From the NCBI GenBank assembly GCA_026708115.1, contig JAPOVL010000041.1, positions 78,091 to 142,090 of the forward strand: 64,000 nucleotides of DNA, in the 5' to 3' direction. Shown here in pieces: positions 8,891 to 17,959 of the stretch (the stretch's first letter is position 1; each line of letters opens with the position of its first letter). The DNA comes from Chloroflexota bacterium (GTDB lineage: Bacteria > Chloroflexota > Anaerolineae > Aggregatilineales > Phototrophicaceae). Position numbers and translations under genes: made by a program. The notes under the pieces were generated by a model. That model was given only the letters and a program-made list of their open reading frames with translations. It had not been told where the DNA came from and did no database searches.

Positions 8891-10969
8891 GTGTTTGGAA
8901 AACTGAATTATCCCGGTACCCGCCGGGTCGATGTTGTCGATGATTTCTTTGGCACTGAGGTTGAAGATCCCTATCGTTGGCTGGAGGACGCCGACGATCC
9001 CGCAGTGCTGGAATGGACCGCAGCGCAGCACGAGCTGGCGCTGGACGTGCTCGGCGGCCTGGAAGGGCGTGACAGCTTGGAGCGGCGACTGCGCGAAGTA
9101 TGGGATTATCCCAAGCACGAGATTCCGCGCAAGCGCGGCAATCGGCTCTTTTACATGCGCAATGACGGCTTGCAGCAACAACCCGTCCTCTATGTGCAAG
9201 AGGGAGACGGGCCGGAGCGCGTTCTGGTGGACCCCAACACCTTGAGCGAAGATGGCACGGTAGCGATCTTTGATTGGCAGCCGACAGGTGACGGACGGCT
9301 GCTGATGTACGCCTTGTCGGATGGCGGGCTGGATTGGGTCAAGTTTCGCTTCCTGGATGTGGAAAGGGGCCAAGATCTGGATGACGATTTGCAAGAGTTG
9401 AAATTCTCATCTGTGGCCTGGCGCAAGGATGGCTCCGGCTTTTATTACAGCCGATATACAGACGGCGCGCCAGATGAAGGCCCTGACAATCCCGAGGTAT
9501 CTTATCAGGTGTATTACCACAAACTTGGGACGCAACAAGCTGAGGACAAACTGATCTACGATGATCCACAGAGCAAAGGCATTCAGTTAAAGGCGCTGGT
9601 CAGCTCGGATGATCGTTTTCTGATTCTCAATATCGATTGGGAATCACGGATTGCCAACCGTCTGTATTATAGACCCCTTGACAGCGAGGGCGATTTCCTA
9701 CGCTTGTTCGACGACCTGGATGCCGAATACAGCTTCATTGGCAACGATGGCGACATCTTCTACATCCTGACCACCAATGGCGCGTTGAACTGGCGTGTGA
9801 TTGCCGTAGATATCAATAGTCCAGCCAGCGAAAACTGGCGGGATGTCGTCCCAGAAAGCGAGGAAGCTATCGCCGGCGTAGCGATCGTCAATCAGCAGTT
9901 TGTGGTGACCGCAATGCGCCTCTGCCGCCATGTGATCAAGATTTACAACAAAGATGGCTCGCTCGAGCGCGAGCTGCTGCCGCCCGGGTTGGGCGCTGTG
10001 ATCCCGCGCGAGCCAGCCGGCGCCTATGGCGGGGCCAAGGATGACAGCATGTTCATCGCCTGGACCTCGTTCTTGCAACCGACGCAGATACTGCAATACG
10101 ACTTCGCGACTGGCGAAACGCGGCCTTTTTTCGAGGCGGCGGTACCCTCATTTGAGCCCGACCGATATGAAACGAGACAAGCATACTGTCCGTCCAAAGA
10201 CGGCACGAAGATTCCGATATTCATCACCTGCAAAAAGGGATTGGAACTGAATGGCGACAATCCGGCCATCATGTACGCCTACGGTGGCTATCACTTCAGT
10301 CAAACGCCGAGCTATCGCAGTTGGCTGCCGGTCTGGCTGGAAAATGGGGGGATCTTCGTCATTGCCAATATCCGGGGCGGGGGCGAATACGGCGAAGCCT
10401 GGCATCGCGCGGGCATGTTCGCGGGCCGGCAGAAGACTTACGATGACTTCCATGCGGCTGCGGAATGGCTGATCGAGAACAAGTATACATCGAACCGGAA
10501 GCTGGCGATTGAGGGCCGGAGCAATGGCGGCTTGCTGGTGGCGGTCTGCGTGACGCAGCGTCCGGACTTATACGGGGCGATTTTGTGTCATGTGCCGACC
10601 ATCGATATGCTGCGCTTCAAGTATTTCACCTCGGGGCGCTATTGGACGACCGAATATGGCGATGCCGACAGCAGCAAAGAGGTCTTTGAGTTTTTGACCG
10701 CCTACGGTCCCTTGCACAACATAAAGGCCGGGCAAAAGTATCCGCCGATATTGATTCTCACGGCCGACCATGATGATCGCGTGGTGCCGATGCATTCCAA
10801 GAAACTGGCGGCGAGCTTGCAACACGCGAATGAAAGCGACAATGTCATCTTGTTGCGCGTCCTGACCAGAGCCGGACATGCCCTTGGCAAGTCGACCGAG
10901 AAGTTGATCGAAGAGCAGGTGGATATCTTCGCCTTTCTCAATCGTGTTTTCGACATGGGTGTGAAGTAG
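8891..10969 (+). CDS. Prolyl oligopeptidase, S9A family
   Basis: 692 aa, normal for cytosolic prolyl oligopeptidases. It starts with GTG at 8891 behind AAGGAA. The N-terminal signature VEDPYRWLEDADDPAVLEW is present. The propeller spans ~75-420 and the hydrolase domain ~430-692. The triad is Ser544 in EGRSNGG, Asp628 in TADHDDRVVP and His663 in RAGHALGKST. It cuts short peptides after proline. It has no signal peptide and is co-directional with the DPP-IV-like gene 82 nt upstream, so the two probably process imported peptides together. Confidence 0.95.
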   Translation: MFGKLNYPGTRRVDVVDDFFGTEVEDPYRWLEDADDPAVLEWTAAQHELALDVLGGLEGRDSLERRLREVWDYPKHEIPRKRGNRLFYMRNDGLQQQPVLYVQEGDGPERVLVDPNTLSEDGTVAIFDWQPTGDGRLLMYALSDGGLDWVKFRFLDVERGQDLDDDLQELKFSSVAWRKDGSGFYYSRYTDGAPDEGPDNPEVSYQVYYHKLGTQQAEDKLIYDDPQSKGIQLKALVSSDDRFLILNIDWESRIANRLYYRPLDSEGDFLRLFDDLDAEYSFIGNDGDIFYILTTNGALNWRVIAVDINSPASENWRDVVPESEEAIAGVAIVNQQFVVTAMRLCRHVIKIYNKDGSLERELLPPGLGAVIPREPAGAYGGAKDDSMFIAWTSFLQPTQILQYDFATGETRPFFEAAVPSFEPDRYETRQAYCPSKDGTKIPIFITCKKGLELNGDNPAIMYAYGGYHFSQTPSYRSWLPVWLENGGIFVIANIRGGGEYGEAWHRAGMFAGRQKTYDDFHAAAEWLIENKYTSNRKLAIEGRSNGGLLVAVCVTQRPDLYGAILCHVPTIDMLRFKYFTSGRYWTTEYGDADSSKEVFEFLTAYGPLHNIKAGQKYPPILILTADHDDRVVPMHSKKLAASLQHANESDNVILLRVLTRAGHALGKSTEKLIEEQVDIFAFLNRVFDMGVK

Positions 10970-11180
10970 GCAAGAGTCAGATTTACGATGTTCAGCATCT
11001 TGTCGAATTTGAACGCCAAACCCCCTCTAAGTCTAAGCAGTTCCCGAAGTCGGTCGCAATTCTACACAGATGCGCTGCCCCGGGATCATAATTCGTCTAC
11101 GACATCCTCAGCGTTGATAACTACACTGCGTTGGACGCGGTAAAATACCGGATTTAACTCAAAGCGGGAGGTGATAAAAG

Positions 11181-14100
11181 ATGAATGAATCTTCTACAGA
11201 CGCCACGCAGGCCATACGACAGCAGTTGCTCGATAATTTAGAATTTCGCTGTATTGGACCGCATCGCGGCGGGCGTGTGGTGGCGGTCGCGGGGGACGCG
11301 TCCGATCCCATGACCTTTTATTTCGGGGCTTGCGCCGGTGGCGTTTGGAAGACGACCGATGGCGGTCAATACTGGCGCAATGTCTCCGACGGTTATTTCA
11401 ATACGGCCGCTATTGGCGCGCTGACAGTGTCGACGGCGGATCCTAACGTTATCTACGCCGGCACGGGAGAGACATCAATCCGCGGCAATGTGTCGCACGG
11501 GGACGGCATCTACAAGTCGGTGGACGCTGGCTTAAGCTGGCGGCACATGGGTTTGAGCGACACGCGGCATATTGGCAAGATTCAGGTTCATCCGCGCGAT
11601 CCCGATATCGTCTATGCAGCAGCCTTGGGCCATGCCTTTGGACCGAATAGCGAACGCGGCGTGTTTCGCTCGCGGGATGGCGGCGAAAACTGGGAAAAGG
11701 TGCTCTACAAAAGCGACACCGCCGGCTCGCACGATGTGTCGATGGACGTCAACAACCCGCGGATACTCTTCGCGGCGATATGGCAGGCGCAGCGCTACCC
11801 GCATCGGCTGGAGAGTGGTGGTCCGGAGTGCGGATTGTGGCGCAGCATGGATGGCGGCGACAATTGGGAAGAGGTCTCGCGCAAGCCCGGTTTGCCGCAG
11901 GGCGTCCTGGGCAAGATCGGCGTGGCGATATCGCCGGCCCAGACCGGCCGCGTCTGGGCGGTGATCGAAGCGCATGACGGCGCGGTCTTCCGCTCGGATG
12001 ACTATGGCGAGACCTGGATGCGCCTTAGCGAACAATCGCTGCTGCGGACCCGACCCTGGTATTACATGCATATCACAGCCGATACGCAAGATCCGGACAC
12101 GGTCTACGTACAGAATTACAGTTTCTGGAAATCGATCGATGGCGGCGCCTCGTTTGAAGCTATTCCGATTCCACACGGCGACGATCACGCCCTGTGGATC
12201 GACCCAAACAATAACCGGCGCATGATTGACGGCAATGACGGCGGCGCTTGCGTTTCCTTCAACGGTGGCATGAGTTGGTCGTCAATTTACAATCAACCGA
12301 CGGCGCAGTTATATCACGTATGTACGGATGATCAGTTTCCTTATCACGTCTATGGATCGCAGCAAGACAATACCGCCATTACCGTACCGAGCGCGACGAT
12401 TGACGGCGCCATCCACGAACGGGACTGGTACGCGCCGGGCGGCGGGGAGAGCGGCTATATCGCCATCAAGCCGGATGATCCAGCTTTTGTTGTGGCCTCG
12501 GGACCGCAGGGTCAGCGCGCGTACAACGACATCATGTCGCTATATAACCATCGCACCGGTCAAGTGTGGGACATCACCGTTTGGCCCGAGCTGTATGGCT
12601 GGGGCGTGGGCAGCGAAGGCTTGAAGTATCGTTTTCAATGGACCTTTCCCATCATGTTTTCGCGGCACAATCCCGATCTGCTTTATGTCGCGAGCAATCG
12701 CCTGCATCTTTCGACAGATTTGGGCACCAGCTTCGAAGCGCTCAGTCCCGATCTGACGCGCGACGATCCCGACAAGCTACGGGCATCCGGCGGTCCGATC
12801 ACGCGGGATAATACCGGCGCCGAAGTCTATTGCACCATTTTCGCATTGGCGGAATCTCAACACGAAGCCGGCGTGCTTTGGGCGGGCACGGATGATGGTT
12901 TGGTGCATATATCGGAAGATGGCGGGCGCGAATGGGAAGAAATCACGCCACCGGATCTGCCGGAATGGGCGTTGATCAGCATCATTGACGCCTCGCCGCA
13001 CGAAGCGGGCGCGGCGTACCTGGCCGCCACGCGCTACAAGCTGGACGACACGCGGCCTTATTTGTACAAGACGGCCGATTATGGCAAAACCTGGACGCCG
13101 ATCACGAATGGCATCCCGGATGACGAATTCACGCGGGTCATTCGCGAGGATCCCAATCGCCGCGGATTGCTTTACGCCGGCACGGAAACGGGTTTGTACG
13201 TCTCTTTTGATGATGGCGAAAACTGGCAGCCCATGGGGGGCAATTTGCCGGTTTGTCCGATCCACGACCTGGTGATCAAAGATCAGGACTTGGTGGTGGC
13301 GACGCATGGCCGCTCGTTCTGGATACTTGATGATCTGGCGCCCTTGCATCAAGCGACGGCTGATTTGACGGCCGAGGGCGCGCGCCTGTTCGCGCCGGCG
13401 CCGAAAGTGCGCATGCGCGATTATGGCAAGTTCGGCAGTTGGTATGGAGTGCAGGACAGCAACAAGTTGAATTTCGGGCGTATCGGCACGAGTGTGGCGG
13501 CGCTGGAATATCGCGACGATTCGGACTTGCCGCAATTCTTGAACGCGGGACAAAATCCACGACCCGGTGTAGTCTTCTGTTACCACCTAGCGGAGTCGGG
13601 CGACCAGCTCGTCGAATTGATTATCCGCGATACGGATGACGCATTGATCCGTTCTTACAGTAGTGCTTCCGAGGCGGATGGCTTGCCCGCAGCAGCCGGG
13701 CTGAACCGTTTTCACTGGAATCTGCGCTATCCGGGCGCGGTTGACGTAGATAAGTCGCTGGCGTCCTGGGAGCGGCCTGACGGTCCCTTGGTCGTGCCGG
13801 GCGAATATGTCGCGGAGCTTGTCGTTGGCGCGCAGCGTAGCCGACAGACATTTGAAGTGCGCGCCGATCCACGACTGGAGACGACCGCGGAAGCCTTCAA
13901 GGCGCAGAAGGACCTGCTACTGAGGATCCGCGATCGGCTGTCACAGAACAATGAGTTGCTCAACAAGCTGGTGGCGCTTAAGGGGCAGGTGGAGGTTTGG
14001 AGAGCGCGCTGCGATGACGAGGCTGTTTCGGCGGGGGTCGCTGCGATCCTTGCGGACGTGGACGCGCTTTTGCCCTTGTTGATTAATACCGGCATCAGCG

Positions 14101-14327
14101 AGTCACAGTTGTATCCCAGCGGCTTGCACGAGAAGTTCAACGCCCTGTTTGAATCGGTGGATAGCGCCGATTATGCGCCGCCGCGTCAGGCGCTTGAGGT
14201 ATTTGAGCAGCTTTCGGCGCAACTGGATGGTCATGTCGAGCGGGTGAATACGGATCTGGGCGGGAAGGTCGCGGCCTTTAATGAGACGATCCGCGGGCTG
14301 GGGCTGGGCGCGCTGGATGCGATGTGA
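11181..14327 (+). CDS. Large Asp-box (BNR/VPS10-like) beta-propeller protein
   Basis: 1048 aa, start behind GGGAGGTGA. Residues ~20-730 contain at least nine Asp-box repeats (S/T-x-D-x-G-x-x-W), for example WKTTDGGQYW, YKSVDAGLSW, FRSRDGGENW, WRSMDGGDNW and YKTADYGKTW, consistent with one or two sortilin/sialidase-type propellers. Residues ~830-930 look like a small beta domain (NRFHWNLRYPG, then PGEYVAELVVG), followed by a mostly helical C-terminus. Homologues are often annotated 'glycosyl hydrolase', but no catalytic glycosidase residues can be assigned, so no enzyme activity is claimed. There is no signal peptide. It follows the peptidase genes after a 211-nt gap and may be transcribed with them. 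Confidence 0.8.
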   Translation: MNESSTDATQAIRQQLLDNLEFRCIGPHRGGRVVAVAGDASDPMTFYFGACAGGVWKTTDGGQYWRNVSDGYFNTAAIGALTVSTADPNVIYAGTGETSIRGNVSHGDGIYKSVDAGLSWRHMGLSDTRHIGKIQVHPRDPDIVYAAALGHAFGPNSERGVFRSRDGGENWEKVLYKSDTAGSHDVSMDVNNPRILFAAIWQAQRYPHRLESGGPECGLWRSMDGGDNWEEVSRKPGLPQGVLGKIGVAISPAQTGRVWAVIEAHDGAVFRSDDYGETWMRLSEQSLLRTRPWYYMHITADTQDPDTVYVQNYSFWKSIDGGASFEAIPIPHGDDHALWIDPNNNRRMIDGNDGGACVSFNGGMSWSSIYNQPTAQLYHVCTDDQFPYHVYGSQQDNTAITVPSATIDGAIHERDWYAPGGGESGYIAIKPDDPAFVVASGPQGQRAYNDIMSLYNHRTGQVWDITVWPELYGWGVGSEGLKYRFQWTFPIMFSRHNPDLLYVASNRLHLSTDLGTSFEALSPDLTRDDPDKLRASGGPITRDNTGAEVYCTIFALAESQHEAGVLWAGTDDGLVHISEDGGREWEEITPPDLPEWALISIIDASPHEAGAAYLAATRYKLDDTRPYLYKTADYGKTWTPITNGIPDDEFTRVIREDPNRRGLLYAGTETGLYVSFDDGENWQPMGGNLPVCPIHDLVIKDQDLVVATHGRSFWILDDLAPLHQATADLTAEGARLFAPAPKVRMRDYGKFGSWYGVQDSNKLNFGRIGTSVAALEYRDDSDLPQFLNAGQNPRPGVVFCYHLAESGDQLVELIIRDTDDALIRSYSSASEADGLPAAAGLNRFHWNLRYPGAVDVDKSLASWERPDGPLVVPGEYVAELVVGAQRSRQTFEVRADPRLETTAEAFKAQKDLLLRIRDRLSQNNELLNKLVALKGQVEVWRARCDDEAVSAGVAAILADVDALLPLLINTGISESQLYPSGLHEKFNALFESVDSADYAPPRQALEVFEQLSAQLDGHVERVNTDLGGKVAAFNETIRGLGLGALDAM

Positions 14328-14373
14328 TCCGAGGCGTTTTCCTGAATTGACTCCTGGGCAGGAATGGCGCGTG

Positions 14374-14395
14374 GGAGCCCCCATGTGAGGGCTCC
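14374..14395 (-). terminator. Hairpin downstream of cassette 1
   Basis: GGAGCCC (14374-14380) pairs with GGGCTCC (14389-14395). It lies between the convergent propeller gene and cassette 1 and could serve both. The same GAGCCC/GGGCTC hairpin follows the other cassettes. Confidence 0.5.
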
Positions 14396-14414
14396 TTGCG
14401 TGTGAAGGTACAGG

Positions 14415-14894
14415 CTAGATCTCCCGCACCCAGAATTGGGCGCCGGCGAATAATCTTACACCCACAGTCTGTTTCTCGATTTTCCATTGAAGTTTGAAGT
14501 TATGAGATCCGGCGCTTAAGTTCCGGATCAAGTGGGTAAAACTTACAGCCTTGTCATGCGCGTCAATGTGAGCTCTTGATATACCGAATTCTGCACCTTG
14601 GCGCGTACCATCAATATCGATGTCACAATATAGCATCGTGTTATAGGGGTCAACATTTTCCATTGAACCGTGAAAATGAACGAGCACATCTCCCCCTGTG
14701 GTGGCTAATGCCAATCTCATGTTGCTATCAACATCTGCAAACGTCTCGGTGCGACCTATTATCTCCGCTGTCGTTGTGTAGACTGCTTTTGCCGGGTTTT
14801 TCAGCGCCACCAAGTTAGCGCCGATGGCATTCAGGTCGGCAGCAGCAACCAGTTCTCCGGTACTCCAGTCGGTTTTTGGCGTTGTCCAAGCCAT
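14415..14894 (-). CDS. Cassette 1: small phage tail-fibre-like beta-sandwich protein
   Basis: 159 aa. The start at 14894 (MAWTTPKTDWSTGELV) is set by AAAAAAGGAG and by conservation in all four copies; the longer open frame upstream is leader sequence. The protein has a short helical N-terminus ending NAIGANLVALK. A predicted beta-rich core follows with GGDVLVHFHG, DGTRQG, the block LSAGSHNFKLQW and the C-terminal GAQFWVREI. I recall this N-/C-terminal pattern from hypothetical tail or head-fibre proteins of phages and from Chloroflexota genomes, so a phage-derived receptor-binding or decoration fold is the best guess, not a proven function. It lacks a signal peptide. Confidence 0.75.
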   Translation of the reverse strand: MAWTTPKTDWSTGELVAAADLNAIGANLVALKNPAKAVYTTTAEIIGRTETFADVDSNMRLALATTGGDVLVHFHGSMENVDPYNTMLYCDIDIDGTRQGAEFGISRAHIDAHDKAVSFTHLIRNLSAGSHNFKLQWKIEKQTVGVRLFAGAQFWVREI

Positions 14895-14947
14895 TTCATG
14901 TTCTCCTTTTTTGGATTTCTTCAATTGATCGTGTAATCTCGAATGGT

Positions 14948-14962
14948 CCTGCCAGGAGCAGG
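14948..14962 (-). promoter_or_regulatory. Leader hairpin of cassette 1
   Basis: CCTGC-CAGGA-GCAGG inverted repeat, 54 nt before the start codon. The same 15-mer, with at most minor changes, occurs at 16256-16270, 16987-17001 and 17960-17974 in the other leaders, always inside the transcribed region. Confidence 0.5.
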
Positions 14963-15098
14963 TTGACGAATCTGTCGTGCAAGCTCGGTCTGTTACAAGC
15001 AAATTAATACAACAGGACGATTTTACTGCGCACTTTGGAATCGGTTATCAGTAATCTGTTCTTGATCTTATCCTTTCATTTGCTGGCATACAATCAAA

Positions 15099-15138
15099 TT
15101 AGCATTTGTGTTCTAACAGGGTGCGACTAAATAGTCGC
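15099..15138 (-). promoter_or_regulatory. Double-palindrome control module of cassette 1
   Basis: TTAGCA-N6-TTCTAA at 15099-15116, then GCGACT-AAAT-AGTCGC at 15123-15138, about 205-245 nt before the start codon. Confidence 0.5.
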
Positions 15139-15360
15139 GTTATCAGGATACGAACGAAATCTGTATGAGTTTTATACTTACTCTAAATAATTAATTACAT
15201 CGAAGGCATATTGTATTGCCGAGGAAGCACGATCTGGATCGCCCACTGGGGTGAGTTCAGTACGGGGCGAGAGAACGCCGCCCACTACGGCTGGAAAACA
15301 CTGCTACAGACGCGCGATTTTTATGTTCAGATTTTTGGGATTGCTATACGTGATTACAAC

Positions 15361-15511
15361 TGAAGCGAAGGGATCGTCAACCCAGGAGTATTTGTTGAGT
15401 TCAGCGCGCTGCTGATAAGGGGTTTGGGAGAAGCCAGCGTGAAAATGCTGGGTCGACTTAGCGACCGGGAGGCGTTTGGACTTGGGATCAATACCGATTT
15501 TGGCGTCCGTT
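15361..15511 (-). pseudogene. Remnant of the 3' end of an MlrC/M81 metallopeptidase gene
   Basis: Read on the minus strand, this stretch encodes GIDPKSKRLPVAKSTQHF, then HAGFSQTPYQQ, then LNKYSWVDDPFA. It is a clear match to the last ~65 codons of the M81 gene at 18412-19875, with an internal deletion (the IADEIIYMAGPG segment is gone) and a lost stop codon. Similarity continues downstream through the cassette leader (about 15190-15360 versus 18230-18410). So a block reaching from the M81 3' end into the cassette was copied and has since decayed. Confidence 0.85.
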
Positions 15512-15709
15512 CTCGGATGGCGGGTGAGATTTGAGCGGGCCCTGGGGCGGGGATTGCAAGTAGCGAGCCCTCAAGCGAAGGCTGGTTGATCATGTCGCTG
15601 GCGCGACGGGGTTTCTTGCCGCGTGAGTCGAGGCGCCGGGAACGGTTGAAGTCTCGCTCGCCGGCGCCTCGCTCAGCTTTAGATTTGGTTCATCGTACGG
15701 ATGGGCAGG

Positions 15710-16204
15710 CTAGAGCTCGCGCACCCAGTAGTGAGCGCCGGCTCTCATAGAGAACCTGAACGAACTTTTCCATTGGAACTTGAAGGTGTGAGAACCCGCG
15801 CTTAGGTTTTGAATCAGACGAGTGAAACTCACGATGTTATCCGCATACGCGACGCCGCTTACCCGGACCATCTGGTGCGACAGGATGCCGTTGGCTCCAC
15901 CGAGACGGGTTCCATCAACCTCAACATCGAGATAGACGAATTGAGCGTCGCCGACGTTTAGCGTTCCGTCAAAGTGAACCAGAACATCTCCACCACTTGT
16001 TGTGAGTGACAGATTCAGGTTATCACTGTCAATATCAATGAATTCGGGAATATTCGAACTGATACTGATATCCGCCGTCGTCGTGTAAGATTCGGCCGTT
16101 GAAACTCCCCTCAAGGACGCCAGGTTTTCACCAATGGCGTTCATATCGTCAGCGGTAATCAGTTCTCCGGTACTCCAGTCGGTTTTTGGCGCTGTCCAAG
16201 TCAT
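15710..16204 (-). CDS. Cassette 2: small phage tail-fibre-like beta-sandwich protein
   Basis: 164 aa, starting MTWTAPKTDWSTGELI at 16204 behind AAAAAAGGAAA. It has the same layout as cassette 1: helical N-terminus to NAIGENLASLR, then ISSNIPEFIDIDSDNLNLSL, GGDVLVHFDG, a DGTRLG loop, LSAGSHTFKFQW and the end GAHYWVREL. The middle (residues ~85-125) differs strongly from its paralogues, while the N- and C-terminal thirds are nearly fixed, as if the central loops carry the specificity. It has its own leader and 3' region, so it is probably transcribed independently. Confidence 0.75.
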   Translation of the reverse strand: MTWTAPKTDWSTGELITADDMNAIGENLASLRGVSTAESYTTTADISISSNIPEFIDIDSDNLNLSLTTSGGDVLVHFDGTLNVGDAQFVYLDVEVDGTRLGGANGILSHQMVRVSGVAYADNIVSFTRLIQNLSAGSHTFKFQWKSSFRFSMRAGAHYWVREL

Positions 16205-16255
16205 TGTGTTTTCCTTTTTTGGATTTGTTGGATTGATCGTACAATCGCGAATGGT

Positions 16256-16442
16256 CCTGCCAGGGGCAGGTTGGCGAATCTGCCGCGCGAACTCGCTCTG
16301 AGACAAGCAGGTTGACACGACGGAAAGACTTCACTGCGTAAGTTGATATATGATCAGGAATCTTCCTTTGATCTTCTCCTTTCATTTGCTGAGACGGCGG
16401 GATATTAGCACATATGTTCTGAACACGCGACCCTTTAGTCGC
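16256..16442 (-). promoter_or_regulatory. Cassette 2 leader with hairpin and double palindrome
   Basis: Hairpin CCTGC-CAGGG-GCAGG at 16256-16270. Dyad TTAGCA-CATATG-TTCTGA at 16405-16422. GCGAC-CCTTTA-GTCGC at 16427-16442. The whole 16205-16629 gap is leader, control sites and the previous unit's tail; no other gene is seen there. Confidence 0.5.
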
Positions 16443-16505
16443 GTTTTTGGGATTCGAATCAAAGATTTATGAGATTCGTACTTGCTACAAATTGTTGAGG
16501 AGTAG

Positions 16506-16525
16506 GAGCCCTCATGCGAGGGCTC
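16506..16525 (-). terminator. Hairpin downstream of cassette 3
   Basis: GAGCCCTC-ATGC-GAGGGCTC is a perfect 8-bp stem with a 4-nt loop, about 105 nt after the cassette 3 stop. It has no T-run beyond GTT. Confidence 0.55.
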
Positions 16526-16629
16526 GTTAATCATGTCGCTGGCCGCGGCCGGGCGCCGGGAGGTGCTTGACGCGCGCTCTCCGGCGTCCTGGTCAGCTTG
16601 AGATTTGGTTCAGCGCGCGGACGGGCAGG

Positions 16630-16933
16630 CTAGATCTCGCGCACCCAGAATTGGGCGCCGGCTCTCAGCTGTGCTGCCCCTTTCCACTGAAGAACAAAGG
16701 TGTGAGATCCGGCGCTTAAACCCTGAATTAGACGAGTGAAGCTCACACATCCAATCAAATAGGCTTGGTTATTGCCGACTTGTATGAGGCCCTGGTTACC
16801 TCCTTGGCGTGTAAGCTGCAACCGACGTCTGCAGGTTTTTTAGCGCTGCAAAATTCTCGCCGATGGCATTCATGTCAGCAGCAGTCACCAATTCCCCGGT
16901 ATTCCAGTCGGTTTTTGGCGTTGTCCAAGCCAT
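16630..16933 (-). pseudogene. Cassette 3: decayed copy of the tail-fibre-like gene
   Basis: The start is intact (MAWTTPKTDWNTGELVTAAD, start codon 16933, AAAAAGGAG site). After about 45 codons the frame runs into a TAA, and the whole central beta region (GGDVLVHF and its flanks) is missing. The C-terminal third survives in another frame (SFTRLIQGLSAGSHTF, then GAQFWVREI). Thus one deletion plus a frameshift killed this copy. Its leader, both palindromes and the 3' hairpin are still intact. Confidence 0.85.
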
Positions 16934-16986
16934 TGTAGATTCTCCTTTTTCGAATTCGGTCACGTTCTTGCATTTACTCGAATTGT

Positions 16987-17174
16987 CCTACCAGGGGCAG
17001 GTTGGCGAAACTGTCGCGCGGACTTGTCCTTTCACAGGCACTTGGCACGACGGAACGGCTTAACTGCGTACTCTGAAATCCGCCGTCAGGAATCTGTGCT
17101 TGATCTTCTCCTTTCATTTGCTGAGATGACGGGATATTAGCACATATGTTCTCATTACGCGACCCTTTAGTCGC
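16987..17174 (-). promoter_or_regulatory. Cassette 3 leader with hairpin and double palindrome
   Basis: Hairpin at 16987-17001 (CCTAC-CAGGG-GCAGG, one mismatch). Dyad TTAGCA-CATATG-TTCTCA at 17137-17154. GCGAC-CCTTTA-GTCGC at 17159-17174. The interval 16934-17421 otherwise holds only the tail of the next unit. Confidence 0.5.
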
Positions 17175-17296
17175 GTTTTCGGGATTCGAATCAAAGCTTT
17201 ATGAGATTCGTACTTGTTACAAATAATTGAGCTGGTCGTTTCTTGAAGTCTCGCAAAAAACAGCGCAGTCGGCGCAACTGGTTTTCGGGGAAGCAG

Positions 17297-17316
17297 GAGC
17301 CCTCAAGCCAGGGCTC
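17297..17316 (-). terminator. Hairpin downstream of cassette 4
   Basis: GAGCCCT (17297-17303) pairs with AGGGCTC (17310-17316). It is equivalent to the 3' hairpins of cassettes 1 and 3. Confidence 0.5.
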
Positions 17317-17421
17317 GTTGATCATGTTGCTGGCGCGGCCGGGCGCCGGGAGGCACTTGGCGCGTACCCACCGGCGTCCCGGTCAGCTGAGGCCTTGGGT
17401 TATCGCGAACGAACGGGCGGG

Positions 17422-17907
17422 CTAGATCTCACGCACCCAAAACTGGGCGCCGGCATATAGCTTTACGCGTTTCCAATTTCGCCACTGAAGTTTGAAGGCG
17501 TGGGAGCCGGCGCTCAGATTCTGGATCAAACGAGTAAAACTTTGTGCACGGCGACGGCCGTATACTCCGAATCGCATGAAACCATTCTCATCATCGCCTT
17601 GCCGGTTTCCGTCGAGCACAATATCAAGACAGTTGTCCGTGTCATCACCTGATCCACGTATGAACACACCGTGAAAATGAACCAATACATCTCCACCAGC
17701 GGTGACAAGCGTTAGATTCAAGTTATGGCTGTCAATATCGGCGAATTGGGGAACATACGGCGTAGTGATGTCCGCTGTCGTTGTGTGGCTTGCGATCGTT
17801 GTTGAAAGACGTCGCAACTCCACTAGATTCCCGCCGATGGCGTTGATATCGGCGGCAGTAACCAGTTCGCCGGTACTCCAGTCGGTTTTTGGTGTTGTCC
17901 AAGCCAT
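17422..17907 (-). CDS. Cassette 4: small phage tail-fibre-like beta-sandwich protein
   Basis: 161 aa, starting MAWTTPKTDWSTGELVTAAD at 17907 behind AAAAAAGGAG. N-terminal helix to NAIGGNLVELR, then ADIDSHNLNLTLVTAGGDVLVHFHG, a DGNRQG loop, SFTRLIQNLSAGSHAF and the C-terminal GAQFWVREI. It is closest to cassette 1 in leader sequence. It is the cassette adjacent to the intact M81 gene, so this end is probably the ancestral arrangement. No signal peptide or membrane segment is present; if surface-exposed, export must be non-classical. Confidence 0.75.
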   Translation of the reverse strand: MAWTTPKTDWSTGELVTAADINAIGGNLVELRRLSTTIASHTTTADITTPYVPQFADIDSHNLNLTLVTAGGDVLVHFHGVFIRGSGDDTDNCLDIVLDGNRQGDDENGFMRFGVYGRRRAQSFTRLIQNLSAGSHAFKLQWRNWKRVKLYAGAQFWVREI

Positions 17908-17959
17908 TGTGTTTCTCCTTTTTTGGATTTCTTCAATTGATCGTGTAATCTCGAATGGT

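Noticed and set aside
14895..15002. N-terminal extension of cassette 1 (and similarly of cassette 2 up to 16318)
   Set aside because: The extensions are not conserved between copies and come from different frames, whereas the MxWTxPKTDW start has a strong AAAAGGAG site in every copy.
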